A DNA stretch of 64,000 nucleotides from Litoreibacter ascidiaceicola (GCF_900129235.1 NZ_FQUV01000002.1:496001-560000); one strand, 5' to 3'. Counted from the first letter of the stretch, positions 25,370 to 34,887 are shown. The notes: a model not told the origin generated them from the letters alone. Program-made: numbers and translations.

Positions 25370-26805
25370 GCAGATTTCCTTGGTTTGAGGGCAGGGGGCT
25401 TGGCCTCGGGCGACAGCATATGGGTCAGCGGGACCGAGGCCTCGATAATCGTACCCTTATCGCTCGACAGGACCCGCAGCGTGCCTTTGAGCTGGTCGAT
25501 CCGTTCTTGCATGTTGCGCAGGCCAAGCCCGCCGATGGTCTCTGAGCTGGGGCGCGCCGCGATGCCGGTGCCGTTGTCGGTGATCCGCATGGTAGCCCCC
25601 GACCTATGACCGAACACTTCGATTGACACGTGGCTGGCATCCGCATGACGCTCCACATTGGTCAGCGCTTCCTGCGCGATCCGATACAAAGCAATTTTGG
25701 CGTCCTTGTCCAGCCGGTTGCGGAACACCACGGTTTTGAACTCGACCTCGGTTCCGGTGCGGCGGGAAAACTCCTCGATCAGCGATTTCAGCGCCGGACC
25801 AAGCCCCAGATCATCCAGCACGCCGGGGCGCAAGTCGGCAGAGATGCGGCGCACCTCGTGAATGGCCTCGGTCAGCCCGCCAATGCCTTTGTCGAGGCTT
25901 TCCGACGCCCGCGGATCGCCACCCATGACCCGCTTTGCGGCCAGCTCCAGCGTGTAGCGCACGCCGACCAGAATCTGGCTGATACTGTCATGCAGCTCCC
26001 GCGCCACGCGGCCGCGCTCTTCCTCTTGCGTGTCGATAATCCGTTCGGTCAGCGCCCGCAGCTTGGCATCCGCAAGGCGGCGTTCGCGCAAATTCAGCAA
26101 TAACCCCGCAACGAACACCCCGAACAGAGCAAGACTGGTGATCAGCACGATATAGACAAAGGTTTTCTGGATGCGGGCCTGCACCTCGGCCTCGGCGGCG
26201 GCCACCGTGCTGAGGACATCGTCGATGAAGATACCCGTCCCAAGAGCCCATTTCCAATCCTGAAGCCCGATAACATAGGTGACCATCCGCGCCGTCTCGC
26301 GGGTCGAGGGCTTGGCCCAGTCATAGGCATGATAGCCCCCGCCGGAGCGCGCGGTGTCGATAATCGTGTCGACCACAGGCACGCCGTTCAGATCGCTGAG
26401 CCCTTTCCAGTTCTTGCCGATCAGGAAGGTCTGGCGGGGCGAGACCAGATTGTTCCCGTCGTAATCATAGACAAAGAAAAACCCGTCCTGACCATAGATC
26501 ATCGCGCTAAGTGTCTGGGTTACCTGAAGTTTAGCCGCCTCGTCGTCAGGGGCTGCGTTGCCGTAGATCGACCCGATGGCGGTGCGTGCCAATGACAGGT
26601 AGTTCTTCAGCTCCGCGCGTTTTGCCTCGATCAGCTGGCTTTCAAGCTCGCGGATTTCGCGCTCTGCAAGCTGGCGCGACTGCACGGTCACCATGACCGA
26701 AATCGCAGCCATGGCCAGCACAAGCGGCAGGCTGGTCAGCAGAAAAATCTTCTGACGGTAAGACAGCGCAAAACGCTTTTTGATAGAGGTCCACAATCGG
26801 GACAT
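25366..26805 (-). CDS. Cache-domain sensor histidine kinase
   Basis: A membrane kinase partnered with the adjoining regulator. From MSRLWTS (26805) it has about 479 residues: membrane segment one (about 16-38), a periplasmic single-Cache sensor domain (GQDGFFFVYDYDGNNLVSP, then DWKWALGTGIFIDDV), membrane segment two (about 215-240), a HisKA_3 dimer domain with the phospho-histidine in GRVARELHDSISQILVG, and an HATPase with DNGTGIA and GGLGLRNMQERI. An earlier ATG would add 15 residues. Cache domains bind small carboxylates, fitting a role in sensing the TRAP substrate. Confidence 0.92.
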   Translation of the reverse strand: MSRLWTSIKKRFALSYRQKIFLLTSLPLVLAMAAISVMVTVQSRQLAEREIRELESQLIEAKRAELKNYLSLARTAIGSIYGNAAPDDEAAKLQVTQTLSAMIYGQDGFFFVYDYDGNNLVSPRQTFLIGKNWKGLSDLNGVPVVDTIIDTARSGGGYHAYDWAKPSTRETARMVTYVIGLQDWKWALGTGIFIDDVLSTVAAAEAEVQARIQKTFVYIVLITSLALFGVFVAGLLLNLRERRLADAKLRALTERIIDTQEEERGRVARELHDSISQILVGVRYTLELAAKRVMGGDPRASESLDKGIGGLTEAIHEVRRISADLRPGVLDDLGLGPALKSLIEEFSRRTGTEVEFKTVVFRNRLDKDAKIALYRIAQEALTNVERHADASHVSIEVFGHRSGATMRITDNGTGIAARPSSETIGGLGLRNMQERIDQLKGTLRVLSSDKGTIIEASVPLTHMLSPEAKPPALKPRKSA

Positions 26806-26912
26806 TTGCTGACCGTCCCTCCCTGAGATGGCCATTGCAAGATGCGCCACGGCGCAATTCGCGTCAATGAGGGGCGATAAGCCTGCGCATTCAGCGAATT
26901 ATTTTTTCAATC

Positions 26913-26928
26913 TACCCAGCGATGGGTA
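26913..26928. promoter_or_regulatory. Inverted repeat between kinase and TRAP genes (possible operator)
   Basis: TACCCA-GCGA-TGGGTA is a perfect 6-bp inverted repeat, roughly midway between the two divergent starts. Its TACC...GGTA form resembles sites of NarL-type regulators. It is the best candidate site for the neighbouring response regulator. Confidence 0.5.
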
Positions 26929-27030
26929 TTTAGCTTCCTGAAAAGCCTGCGTAAGGTCGCGACACTTGTAACGATCCGTCGAGTCACCGCGTAGCCTGTG
27001 ACCCGATGAAACCTTTGGGAGGAGACACCT

Positions 27031-28116
27031 ATGGATCGTCGTTCTTTTTTGAAAACATCCGCACTTGGCGGCACCGCAGCGGCAGCAACGACTGCGCTGG
27101 CCGCACCGGCCTATGCGCAAGGTAAGCGCACGCTGACCATGGTCACCACGTGGGGACGTGGCCTTGCAGGCGTGTTCGACGCCGCTCAGCACGCTGCTGA
27201 CAGCATCACCGCGATGTCCGACGGCAACCTGACCGTCGACGTGAAAGCCGCAGGCGAGCTGGTTGGCGCGTTCGAGGTGTTTGACGCCGTGACCTCCGGT
27301 CAGGCTGACATGTATCACGGCGCGGACTACTACTTCGTAGGCCAGCACCCGGGCTATGCGTTCTTCACCTCCGTGCCGTTCGGCATGACGGCGCAAGAGC
27401 TGGCCAACTGGTACTACCACGGCAATGGCGCAGCTTTGCATGACGAGCTGGGCGAAATTTTCGGCCTGAAATCCTTCCTCGGCGGCAACACCGGCGCGCA
27501 GGCTGGTGGCTGGTTCCGCAAGGAAATCAACGGCCCCGAAGACTTCAACGGTCTGAAATTCCGTATGCCCGGCCTTGGCGGTCTGGCTTTGGGTAAACTC
27601 GGCGCATCCGTGCAGAACCTTCCCGGCGCGGAAGTGTACCAAGCGCTGGCATCCGGCGCTATCGACGGCACCGAGTGGATCGGCCCATGGGCGGATGAGA
27701 AAGCCGGCTTCCAAGAGATCACCAAGACCTACTACACCGCAGGCTTCCACGAGCCGGGTGCAGGTCTGTCGATCGCAACCAACCGCGAAGTCTACGACTC
27801 GCTGTCGCCTGCACATCAGAAGATCGTCGAGATCGCATCCGCCGAGGCCCACCAGTGGAACCTCGCGCAGTTCCTCAACAACAACGGTGCGGCTTTGCAG
27901 CGCCTGCAGTCGGCCGGCGTGAAAACGCTGGAATTCCCTGACAGCGTTTGGGATGCGTTTGGTAAGGCGTCCGATGAAGTGCATCAGGAAAACATGGGCG
28001 ACGAGCTCTACAAGAAGATCTTCGACGACTACCAAGCGTCAATGAAAGCCTCTTCGGGCTGGATCCAGAAATCTGAAAGCGCCTACCGTTCGCAGCGCGA
28101 CCGCGTATTGGGCTAA
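27031..28116 (+). CDS. TRAP transporter substrate-binding protein (TakP-like)
   Basis: Periplasmic DctP-family binding protein of 361 residues. It starts MDRRSFLKTS, with a twin-arginine type signal peptide ending near AAPAYAQ (about residue 30). Conserved parts are VKAAGELVGAFEVFDAV, GGNTGAQAGGWFRKEI, LKFRMPGLGG and the carboxylate-binding arginine-containing region, then SGAIDGTEWIGPW. The arrangement resembles TakP of Rhodobacter, which binds 2-oxo acids, so a 2-oxo or related monocarboxylate is the likely ligand. GGGAGGAG lies upstream. A strong hairpin separates it from the permease genes. Confidence 0.92.
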   Translation: MDRRSFLKTSALGGTAAAATTALAAPAYAQGKRTLTMVTTWGRGLAGVFDAAQHAADSITAMSDGNLTVDVKAAGELVGAFEVFDAVTSGQADMYHGADYYFVGQHPGYAFFTSVPFGMTAQELANWYYHGNGAALHDELGEIFGLKSFLGGNTGAQAGGWFRKEINGPEDFNGLKFRMPGLGGLALGKLGASVQNLPGAEVYQALASGAIDGTEWIGPWADEKAGFQEITKTYYTAGFHEPGAGLSIATNREVYDSLSPAHQKIVEIASAEAHQWNLAQFLNNNGAALQRLQSAGVKTLEFPDSVWDAFGKASDEVHQENMGDELYKKIFDDYQASMKASSGWIQKSESAYRSQRDRVLG

Positions 28117-28153
28117 GGTCAGCATTGCCACATAAGGCACTGATTTAAATATT

Positions 28154-28190
28154 GTTTCGGCCCGTTCTTGTCATGAGAACGGGCCGAAAC
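28154..28190 (+). promoter_or_regulatory. Intercistronic hairpin between TRAP binding protein and permeases
   Basis: GTTTCGGCCCGTTCT and AGAACGGGCCGAAAC form a perfect 15-bp stem with a 7-nt loop. No T-run follows. Such a stem after a binding-protein gene usually stabilises its mRNA and gives a higher level than the permeases. Confidence 0.75.
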
Positions 28191-28246
28191 GCCAACCAAG
28201 CCGCCATGGGGATTGGCGGGTACGGGGACATCAGGGGGGGCACGCC

Positions 28247-29173
28247 ATGCTGGACGCAATCGTCTGGTTTTTCACCAACATCGCCATGTCATTCTACAAC
28301 TTTGCCTATGCGGTTACGCATCCCGGGCAATGGCTGTCTTGGGTGCCCTATATCAACCAATCCTTGCCAACGACCGAGCATAAGGAAGCGCTGATGCGCT
28401 TCATCTATTACGGTGCCTCGGTGGAGCTGTTCTTCGTTGTCATCACCGCGTTTCTTGTGCTGCTGGCCATCGGGCTGTGGCGCAACGCGTTCATGTGGGG
28501 CTGCGTGCGGGCCTTGGAAGGTTTTGCCAATTTCATCGGCCGGATCGCCGCTTGGGCGGGCCTGATCATGGTCCTGCAACAAATCGTCATCATCTTCATG
28601 CAGCGCATTTTTGCGCGCGCCGAAATCTCCATGGGCTTCGGTATGAGTTTTTCCAAGGACATCAGCTGGTGGGCGGAGGAGCTGAAGCTCTACAACGCCC
28701 TCGTGGTGGCCTTGTGCGTCACCTATACATTTGTCCAAGGCGGGCATGTGCGGGTTGATCTGGTCTATTCCGCCGTCAGCTACCGCACCAAAAAGACCAT
28801 CGACATGGTCGGATCGCTGCTGTTCATGATGCCCGTCGCGGCGCTGACATGGCTTTATGGCTGGTTCTTCTTGTGGCGGCATCTGGTGGTGCCGAACCCG
28901 TCGGCCTCCGACGCGCTGGAGAAGCTGATGCTGAAATCGCGCGCCTTGCGCTGGAATATCGAGACCATCGGGTTCTCGCCCAACGGCTTCAACGCATACT
29001 TCCTCTTCAAGATCCTGCTGTGCATGTTCACCGCCTTGGTGTTCTTGCAAGCGATCGCCTTCTTCATGCGCTCCTATCTGGAACGCAAGGAAGGTCCGGA
29101 GAGTGAGGGCAAATACCTCGACAAAGACCTGCTGGGCGACGAAGACGCCGAGCTTGTCGCAAATATTCACTAA
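28247..29173 (+). CDS. TRAP transporter small permease (DctQ family), long form
   Basis: The small membrane subunit that joins the binding protein to the large permease. At 308 residues it is clearly longer than the usual 160-200. About five membrane segments are visible: FFVVITAFLVLLAIGLW (about 63-80), WAGLIMVLQQIVIIFMQ, LVVALCVTYTFVQGGHVRVDLVYS (the conserved DctQ segment), GSLLFMMPVAALTWLYGWFFLW and ILLCMFTALVFLQAIAFF. The extra length is at the N-terminus and between the last segments. It starts 130 nt after the dctP stop and ends 12 nt before the large permease gene. Confidence 0.87.
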   Translation: MLDAIVWFFTNIAMSFYNFAYAVTHPGQWLSWVPYINQSLPTTEHKEALMRFIYYGASVELFFVVITAFLVLLAIGLWRNAFMWGCVRALEGFANFIGRIAAWAGLIMVLQQIVIIFMQRIFARAEISMGFGMSFSKDISWWAEELKLYNALVVALCVTYTFVQGGHVRVDLVYSAVSYRTKKTIDMVGSLLFMMPVAALTWLYGWFFLWRHLVVPNPSASDALEKLMLKSRALRWNIETIGFSPNGFNAYFLFKILLCMFTALVFLQAIAFFMRSYLERKEGPESEGKYLDKDLLGDEDAELVANIH

Positions 29174-29185
29174 GGGGCTGAACCA

Positions 29186-31540
29186 ATGCTTTTCGGATTA
29201 GATGGCGTCGAAATCGGCCTGATTATCGTGTTCCTTTGCCTGTTTGGCGGGATCCTGTCTGGCTTTCCAGTGGCCTTTGCAATCGGTGGCGCGGGGATCA
29301 TTTCCTTCGCGATCATCGCGGCGCTCGACTCGGGCGGGTTGTTGATCCACCAAGCGATTGACACAGGCTCCGCCGAATACGCCGCCTTGGTGGCGGAAGG
29401 GCTGAAACCCGAAACCATATCCATGTTCCGATACCCCGACTTGCCAAGACTGGCGGAGCCGGTTTTCGTGCAAGGCTGGGAAGTCGCACTGGACCGCAAC
29501 GTGTCGTTCATCGTGAACCGCATCAACGAGCGTGTGCTGGCAGGGGCGTCCATCGAAACGCTGTTGGCCGTGTTGATGTTCGTGCTGATGGGCATCACGC
29601 TGGAACGTTCCAAGATCGCCAACGACCTGCTGACAACGATGGCCCGCGTCTTCGGCCCGCTGCCCGGCGGTCTGGCCGTGTCCGTGGTTGTTGTGGGCGC
29701 GTTCCTTGCGGCGTCCACCGGGATCGTGGGGGCCACGGTTGTCACCATGGGCCTGCTGTCGCTGCCGACCATGTTGAAAAACAACTATTCGCCGGAGCTT
29801 GCCACGGGTGTGATCGCGGCCTCCGGTACGCTGGGGCAAATCATTCCGCCGTCCATCGTGATTGTGCTTTTGGGCACATTGGCCGGTGATCTTTATTCCG
29901 CCGCACAGGAAGCCCGCGCGCAAGAGGTCGGCTGCTCCGACGCGCTGACCTATCTGGGCGAGCCTGCGGTGGTGTCCGTCGGCACCTTGTTCCAAGCAGC
30001 GCTTCTGCCCGGCATCATGCTGGCCTTGCTTTATGCGCTATACGCCTTCGGGTACGCGGTGCTGAACCCGTCCAAGGCCCCCGCGGTCGAGCTTGGCGCT
30101 GCCAATGCCGAGCCGATCCGCCGGTCCGAGGCCCTGACATGGTTCCTGTTCGCGCCTATCGGTTTGATTGTCGGCCTGATCCTGCTGATGCAGGTGAATG
30201 TGATCGGGTCGCAGAACTTCCAGGTGGACAGCTTCTCTGACGCCGGTGAAACAGCATCGCTGCGCACCAATGTGTCGGAGCAATGCCAAGGGGCGATGAT
30301 CGAGCTGCACGGCGAAGAGGCGTGGGCCACCGCGCTGGCCGAACAAGAGGTCATCAACGCCGCTGGCGGTGTCGCCCAATCGGTCAAACTGACCGAGGAA
30401 GAGCTGGCCACCGCCATCGACACCAAAGTCGCCGCAGCTGCCCCCATTGGTACAGGTATCGCTGTGGGCTTGCTTCTGATCAGCCTGATGATCGTCGTGG
30501 CACGTGGCGTATCCCCGACCGCCGATCCGGTGCCGCTGATTGTGGGTGTCGCGGGTGTCTTGCTGGCGATGCTGGTCGACACGCTGTTGATTGCGCCAAC
30601 GACATCACCCGGCACGACCTTCTTGCTGTTGCTCGTCCCGTTGGGCCTGATGCTGTACGGGGCCAAATACGCCGCCGGAATCCTCGGGCGCAACGACCTG
30701 ATCCGCGTGGTGTTCCCGCCGCTGGTTCTGATCGTCGCCGTTCTGGGCTCGATCCTTGGCGGGATTACCAACCCGACACCCGCGGCGGCACTCGGGGCAG
30801 GCGGGGCAATCATGCTCGCCGCCTACCGCAAGCTGCAAGACGAGGGCCGGTCGGGGCGCATGGTGATCCTGACGACCTTCGCGATCATCATCATGATCCT
30901 TGTCGGGGTGAACTTTGACCTGCGCGTTAACATCGAGGTGGTCAGCTTCGAGAACACGCTGGCCTTCCTCGTCGCCCAAGCCGCCTATCTGTTCGCCATG
31001 TTCGGGTTGTTCTTCGCCTGCTACGTGTTGTGGAACTACGGCGTGCTGAGCCCTGTGGTGCGGGAGACGGCCAAGGTCACATCCATGGTCTTCACCATCC
31101 TCATCGGCTCGCAGCTGTTGAACCTTGTGGTGATTTCCTTCGGCGGGGAGCACTATATCCAGCAGTTCCTGAAGTCCTTTGACAGCGAGCTTCAGGTCTT
31201 CATCATCGTCATGCTGGTGCTGTTCGTGCTGGGCTTCGTGCTCGACTTCCTCGAGATCATCTACATCGTGATCCCGATTGTCGGGCCGGTGATCTACGGC
31301 GGTACGATGGACCCGAAATGGGTGACCATCATGATCGCGGTGAACCTGCAAACGTCGTTCCTGACACCGCCCTTCGGTTTCGCGCTGTTCTACCTGCGCG
31401 GCGTCGCCCCGAAAGAGGTCACGACGGGACATATCTATCGTGGCATCATCCCCTTCGTGCTGATCCAGGTGATGGCATTGGGCCTTTTGGCCTTGTTCCC
31501 GTCGGTCGTGACTATCCTTCCGAACCTGATCGGGAACTAA
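29186..31540 (+). CDS. TRAP transporter large permease (DctM family), long form
   Basis: The transport channel subunit of the TRAP system. It has 784 residues where most DctM proteins have about 430. The N-terminal family blocks are present (GFPVAFAIGG, VVVGAFLAASTGIVGATVV, GTLGQIIPPSIVIVLLG), as are the C-terminal ones (GSILGGITNPTPAAALGAGG, VLGFVLDFLEIIYIVIPI, NLQTSFLTPPFGFALFYLRG). Between them, about residues 300-510, lies an insertion with four further hydrophobic segments and a soluble stretch containing one cysteine. It probably works with the equally enlarged small subunit. Confidence 0.9.
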   Translation: MLFGLDGVEIGLIIVFLCLFGGILSGFPVAFAIGGAGIISFAIIAALDSGGLLIHQAIDTGSAEYAALVAEGLKPETISMFRYPDLPRLAEPVFVQGWEVALDRNVSFIVNRINERVLAGASIETLLAVLMFVLMGITLERSKIANDLLTTMARVFGPLPGGLAVSVVVVGAFLAASTGIVGATVVTMGLLSLPTMLKNNYSPELATGVIAASGTLGQIIPPSIVIVLLGTLAGDLYSAAQEARAQEVGCSDALTYLGEPAVVSVGTLFQAALLPGIMLALLYALYAFGYAVLNPSKAPAVELGAANAEPIRRSEALTWFLFAPIGLIVGLILLMQVNVIGSQNFQVDSFSDAGETASLRTNVSEQCQGAMIELHGEEAWATALAEQEVINAAGGVAQSVKLTEEELATAIDTKVAAAAPIGTGIAVGLLLISLMIVVARGVSPTADPVPLIVGVAGVLLAMLVDTLLIAPTTSPGTTFLLLLVPLGLMLYGAKYAAGILGRNDLIRVVFPPLVLIVAVLGSILGGITNPTPAAALGAGGAIMLAAYRKLQDEGRSGRMVILTTFAIIIMILVGVNFDLRVNIEVVSFENTLAFLVAQAAYLFAMFGLFFACYVLWNYGVLSPVVRETAKVTSMVFTILIGSQLLNLVVISFGGEHYIQQFLKSFDSELQVFIIVMLVLFVLGFVLDFLEIIYIVIPIVGPVIYGGTMDPKWVTIMIAVNLQTSFLTPPFGFALFYLRGVAPKEVTTGHIYRGIIPFVLIQVMALGLLALFPSVVTILPNLIGN

Positions 31541-31548
31541 TGCTTGCG

Positions 31549-31579
31549 CATCTGCCACCTTGGGCCGAGGTGGCAGATG
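31549..31579 (+). terminator. Hairpin terminating the TRAP operon
   Basis: CATCTGCCACCT and AGGTGGCAGATG form a perfect 12-bp stem around a 7-nt loop, 8 nt after the large permease stop. No T-run follows, so stopping may need Rho. Confidence 0.65.
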
Positions 31580-31774
31580 TGACACAACGGAATGATTAAT
31601 TCCTTGGAATTGCTTAGAAAACGGGCTGCTCCTGTCAACTAGCCGACAACGCCTTGCATTGAGACCCGTATATGCTGAAACTGTTCGGTAACGAGTGATT
31701 TGTTTCCCCATTTTCTTGCTTCGGATGCGTCAAGTCAGGCATTTTGAGCGGGATAGGACCCTAAAAGGTAGCAA

Positions 31775-32473
31775 TTGGCCTTGAGAAATTCTGCTCGCTT
31801 CCCGCATCTGCTAAACGCCAACCTCCTTTGCGACCTGCCGCGCGAAACGCAGGAGTTTTTTCTCGACAGCTGCAAACGCCGTACCTTCAAAGCTGGCGAA
31901 ACCATGCTTTGCCAAGGCGAGCAAACCGATAGCATGTTGATCGTCGCGGAGGGTCGCATCGAGGTCAGCTATGTGAATGAAACGGGGCATCACTCGATCA
32001 TTTACCACGCCTTTTCCGGCAATGTTTTGGGGATGGTCGAAACCCTGTCAGAGCGCCCCTGTGCGGGAACCTGTAAAGCACTGTCCGACACCACAGTTCT
32101 TGTTTGCCGACGCTCCGACCTGATCAAGAAAATGACCTCCAAGGTGTTCGTCCGGAATTTTGCAGCCGATTTGCACGACGTCCTTTCCCATGACAACCGG
32201 TTCAAGTCTGTCGACCAGTTCTTCAGCGCAGAGCAGAAAATCTGCGTCTATCTGGAAAAGCTGTCGCAAGACGGCACCGTGTTCACGGAAAGCCAAGGTT
32301 ATCTGGCGGATGTCACGGGCTGTTCGCGTCAAACCGTGAACAAGGAGCTCGGGCGTTTGCGTGATCGCGGGATCATCGAGTTGACCAAAGCGGGCATCAC
32401 GATACTGGATATCAATGCCCTGTCGGATCGCTGTTCGGAATTGGGCGATCCCAAAGCCACCGGTACGGGCTAG
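31775..32473 (+). CDS. Crp/Fnr family transcription regulator
   Basis: A 232-residue regulator with an N-terminal cyclic-nucleotide-binding-type beta-roll (FKAGETMLCQGEQTDSMLIV, seen as AGETMLCQGEQTD) and a C-terminal winged helix: QGYLADVTGCSRQTVNKELG is the recognition helix region. It lacks the N-terminal four-cysteine cluster of FNR, so an iron-sulfur oxygen sensor is unlikely. The start is TTG at 31775 with AAGG upstream. Its stop overlaps the end of a convergent VOC gene by 4 nt. Effector and targets are unknown. Confidence 0.87.
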   Translation: MALRNSARFPHLLNANLLCDLPRETQEFFLDSCKRRTFKAGETMLCQGEQTDSMLIVAEGRIEVSYVNETGHHSIIYHAFSGNVLGMVETLSERPCAGTCKALSDTTVLVCRRSDLIKKMTSKVFVRNFAADLHDVLSHDNRFKSVDQFFSAEQKICVYLEKLSQDGTVFTESQGYLADVTGCSRQTVNKELGRLRDRGIIELTKAGITILDINALSDRCSELGDPKATGTG

Positions 32474-32862
32474 GATTTCAGCTGGAGCAAATCCCACCGG
32501 TTGCCCCAAGGATCCCGCCACACGGCAACCTTGCCGTAAGGCTCGTCACGCGGGGCTTCCTCGAAGATGACGCCTGCGGCTGACATCTGTTGAAAGTCGG
32601 CGTCGAAATCATCGCTGTGCAGGAAGAACCCGACACGCCCGCCGGTTTGGTTGCCAATGGCAGCGACCTGCGTGTCTCCCTTGGCCTCCGCCAGCAAAAT
32701 GCGGGTCTCGGCGTCGGGCGAGGGGGCAATCAACACCCACCGCTTCCCGTCGCCCATGTTGGTGTCTTCAATCAGGGAAAAGCCAGCGCGCTTCACATAG
32801 AATGCAATCCCGTCATCATAGCTCGGCACCACAATGGCGAAGGCCGAGATATGCCGGCTCAT
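32470..32862 (-). CDS. VOC family protein (glyoxalase-like)
   Basis: A 130-residue VOC protein. [21 protein letters not shown] at the start (seen as [17 protein letters not shown]) and [21 protein letters not shown] at the end are the paired halves of the fold. Substrate unknown. Its ATG overlaps the stop of bpt (ATGA), so the two are co-translated. Confidence 0.83.
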   Translation of the reverse strand: MSRHISAFAIVVPSYDDGIAFYVKRAGFSLIEDTNMGDGKRWVLIAPSPDAETRILLAEAKGDTQVAAIGNQTGGRVGFFLHSDDFDADFQQMSAAGVIFEEAPRDEPYGKVAVWRDPWGNRWDLLQLKS

Positions 32863-33686
32863 TCTTTCGGGGCGCGGGTGTCGGGCAGGCTGATGCGGGC
32901 GACCTGTTCGGCGATCGGGTCCACGGATAGCGGGTGCGTGTCCTCGTCATAGTCCTCGGCGTCAGTCATCGACTGCCATGCCCCGCCGCGGAAAATCTCC
33001 AGCGCGCCGAAACCGGCCTTGTAGCCCATCTTCGGGGAGCCGGGCACCCAGTAGCCCAAATAGACATAGGGCAGGCCCGCTTCTTGCGCGATCCGCACAT
33101 GATCCAGAATGATATAGCTGCCAAGCGAATTGCGCGCCCAATCGGGGTCGTAGAACGAATAGACCATCGACAACCCGTCATCGAGCACATCAGTCAAGCA
33201 GGTCGCAATCAGCTCGGGACTATCGCCGGAGCGGTCCCAATATTCGATGACGCGGCTTTTGACCGGCGTCTCCTCGATCATCGCGGCGAACTCGAAAATA
33301 TCCATATCTGCCATGCCGCCATCGGCATGACGCGAATCCAGATAGCGGCGGAACAGCTCGTATTGCTCTTCCGTGGCCCAAGGCGATGTCGCTTCGCGCT
33401 CCAGCACCTTGTTGCGGTTCAGGCACCTGCGCTGGCTCCGGCTTGGCTTGAAATCGGCCACTCGGATGCGGGCCGACAAACAGGCGGAACAATCAGCGCA
33501 AGACGGGCGGTACAGCACGTTCTGGGACCGCCGGAAGCCTTGCTTGCTCAGGGTATTGTTCAAGGTATTCGCGTGCTCGCCCTGCAACGCCGTGAACAAC
33601 TTGCGTTCGCGGCGTTTGTCCAGATACGGGCAGGCCTGCGGGGCCGTTACGTAGAACTGGGGGGCAATGGGTAGTGTGTGGCGCAT
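32859..33686 (-). CDS. bpt: Aspartate/glutamate leucyltransferase (Bpt)
   Basis: Adds leucine from Leu-tRNA to proteins with N-terminal Asp or Glu, marking them for ClpS/ClpAP. The 275 residues have the N-terminal cysteine region [18 protein letters not shown] and the [12 protein letters not shown] motif, with the acyl-transferase part containing [18 protein letters not shown]. It is usually annotated arginyltransferase in Rhodobacterales. I start at MRHTLPIA (33686) with CGAGGC upstream; a longer frame to 33779 is unsupported. Confidence 0.92.
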   Translation of the reverse strand: MRHTLPIAPQFYVTAPQACPYLDKRRERKLFTALQGEHANTLNNTLSKQGFRRSQNVLYRPSCADCSACLSARIRVADFKPSRSQRRCLNRNKVLEREATSPWATEEQYELFRRYLDSRHADGGMADMDIFEFAAMIEETPVKSRVIEYWDRSGDSPELIATCLTDVLDDGLSMVYSFYDPDWARNSLGSYIILDHVRIAQEAGLPYVYLGYWVPGSPKMGYKAGFGALEIFRGGAWQSMTDAEDYDEDTHPLSVDPIAEQVARISLPDTRAPKE

Positions 33687-33809
33687 GGAGCCTCGGGCAA
33701 GAGCAGTTCGACCAGAGCCTACCAATGCCCCTCGCGACTCACAAATGCTTTTTGGGGAGGGTCTCCGCACAGCCGTCATTTCTTTGAACTGTGCGGAGAA
33801 AAGGTCTCT

Positions 33810-34271
33810 TTAGTACCGGCTGGGCGCGTTGATCGCCACGACGCCGGTAAACATGTCATGCAGACCTTGCCCGCGTTCGGTCATCAGCATCAAAAACACC
33901 GATGCAATTTGCGGGATGAAGAAGGCGCTGGCGATCATGAAGGCAATGGTGTGCAAAGCCGCCGCAGACCCGTCCAGTCGCTGGCCGTCATGGGCGCGCA
34001 ACTCAATGTTGAACAAGCGCATGCCCGGTGTGGCCGAGGCCGCCCGGATCGAGCCGATGCGGTAGACCAGAGACACCACCAAAAACACCAGCGGGAACAC
34101 GAACCATAGCAAAAACAGCGGGATGCTGGCGATCACGGCAGCAATTATGCCGATCAGAACCGTATCCACGACCCACGCCAACAGGCGTTTAACGCCGACG
34201 CCTTCATAAAAGGCGGGCTGGGTGTGCGGGTCGGGCAGGGCGTCGAAGGTGTCATTCATAGTGAAAGACAT
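33810..34271 (-). CDS. RDD family membrane protein
   Basis: A 153-residue membrane protein with three to four hydrophobic segments. The N-terminal part AGVDTVLIGI-type arginine/aspartate signature appears as RLLAWVVDTVLIGI, and RAASATPGMRLFNIEL is the conserved middle. Function unknown. A shorter start at MNDTFDAL (34259) is possible. Confidence 0.82.
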   Translation of the reverse strand: MSFTMNDTFDALPDPHTQPAFYEGVGVKRLLAWVVDTVLIGIIAAVIASIPLFLLWFVFPLVFLVVSLVYRIGSIRAASATPGMRLFNIELRAHDGQRLDGSAAALHTIAFMIASAFFIPQIASVFLMLMTERGQGLHDMFTGVVAINAPSRY

Positions 34272-34334
34272 GGGGGTGCGTCTCCGGATTTAAAAGGGGG
34301 TGCCGCGCCCCGAACAGGGGCGCAGCGGGTAGGT

Positions 34335-34748
34335 TCAGGCGTCTTCGCTGGATTTAGCGGCGTCTGCACGCTCATCCATGAAGGCGTCGAACTCAGATTT
34401 GTCCTTGGCCTCACGCAGACGCTCCAAGAAGGTCTCGAACGCGTGCTGCTCATCCTCAAGGCGTTTCAGCATGTCTGCCTTGTAGGAATCAAACGCTGTG
34501 TTGCCGGAGGTTTTGAACCCGTGGCTAGAACGGTGCGCCATGGCGCGGCTGCGGCAGGAAGAGTTGAACATGCGTTTGCTCCAGATCATATATGCAAGAA
34601 TGGCGAGGCCAACGGGCCACACGAAGATAAAGCCAAAGACCATGGCTGCGATCCATGCGCCCTTACCGCGCTCGTCCAGCCAGGCTTCAGCCCGGGCGAA
34701 CCAGCCCATGCGGGGCATCGTGTGGGTGGCTGTTGGGGTAGGGGTCAT
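34335..34748 (-). CDS. DUF2852 domain protein
   Basis: A 137-residue protein with one membrane segment (IAAMVFGFIFVWPVGLAILAY, seen as FIFVWPVGLAILAY) and a basic region, then a helical charged tail (FETFLERLREAKDKSEFDAF) that resembles a coiled coil. The DUF2852 signature FDSYKADMLKRLEDEQ is clear. Widespread in alphaproteobacteria, function unknown. Its neighbours do not suggest a role. Confidence 0.82.
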   Translation of the reverse strand: MTPTPTATHTMPRMGWFARAEAWLDERGKGAWIAAMVFGFIFVWPVGLAILAYMIWSKRMFNSSCRSRAMAHRSSHGFKTSGNTAFDSYKADMLKRLEDEQHAFETFLERLREAKDKSEFDAFMDERADAAKSSEDA

Positions 34749-34834
34749 CTGTCGCTCCTTTATGTGAATGTTATTTACATTTACATATTTGGGTATTGCT
34801 GGCGCGCTTTCAAGTATTATCAGTCGAAAAACAC

Positions 34835-34860
34835 AAAAAAGGGCGCAGTTTCCCGCGCCC
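34835..34860 (-). terminator. Terminator after amt
   Basis: On the minus strand GGGCGC and GCGCCC pair around an 8-nt loop and are followed by TTTTTT. It lies just after the amt stop. Confidence 0.88.
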
Positions 34861-34887
34861 TCATTGAATTTGTTTAGATATTTCAGC

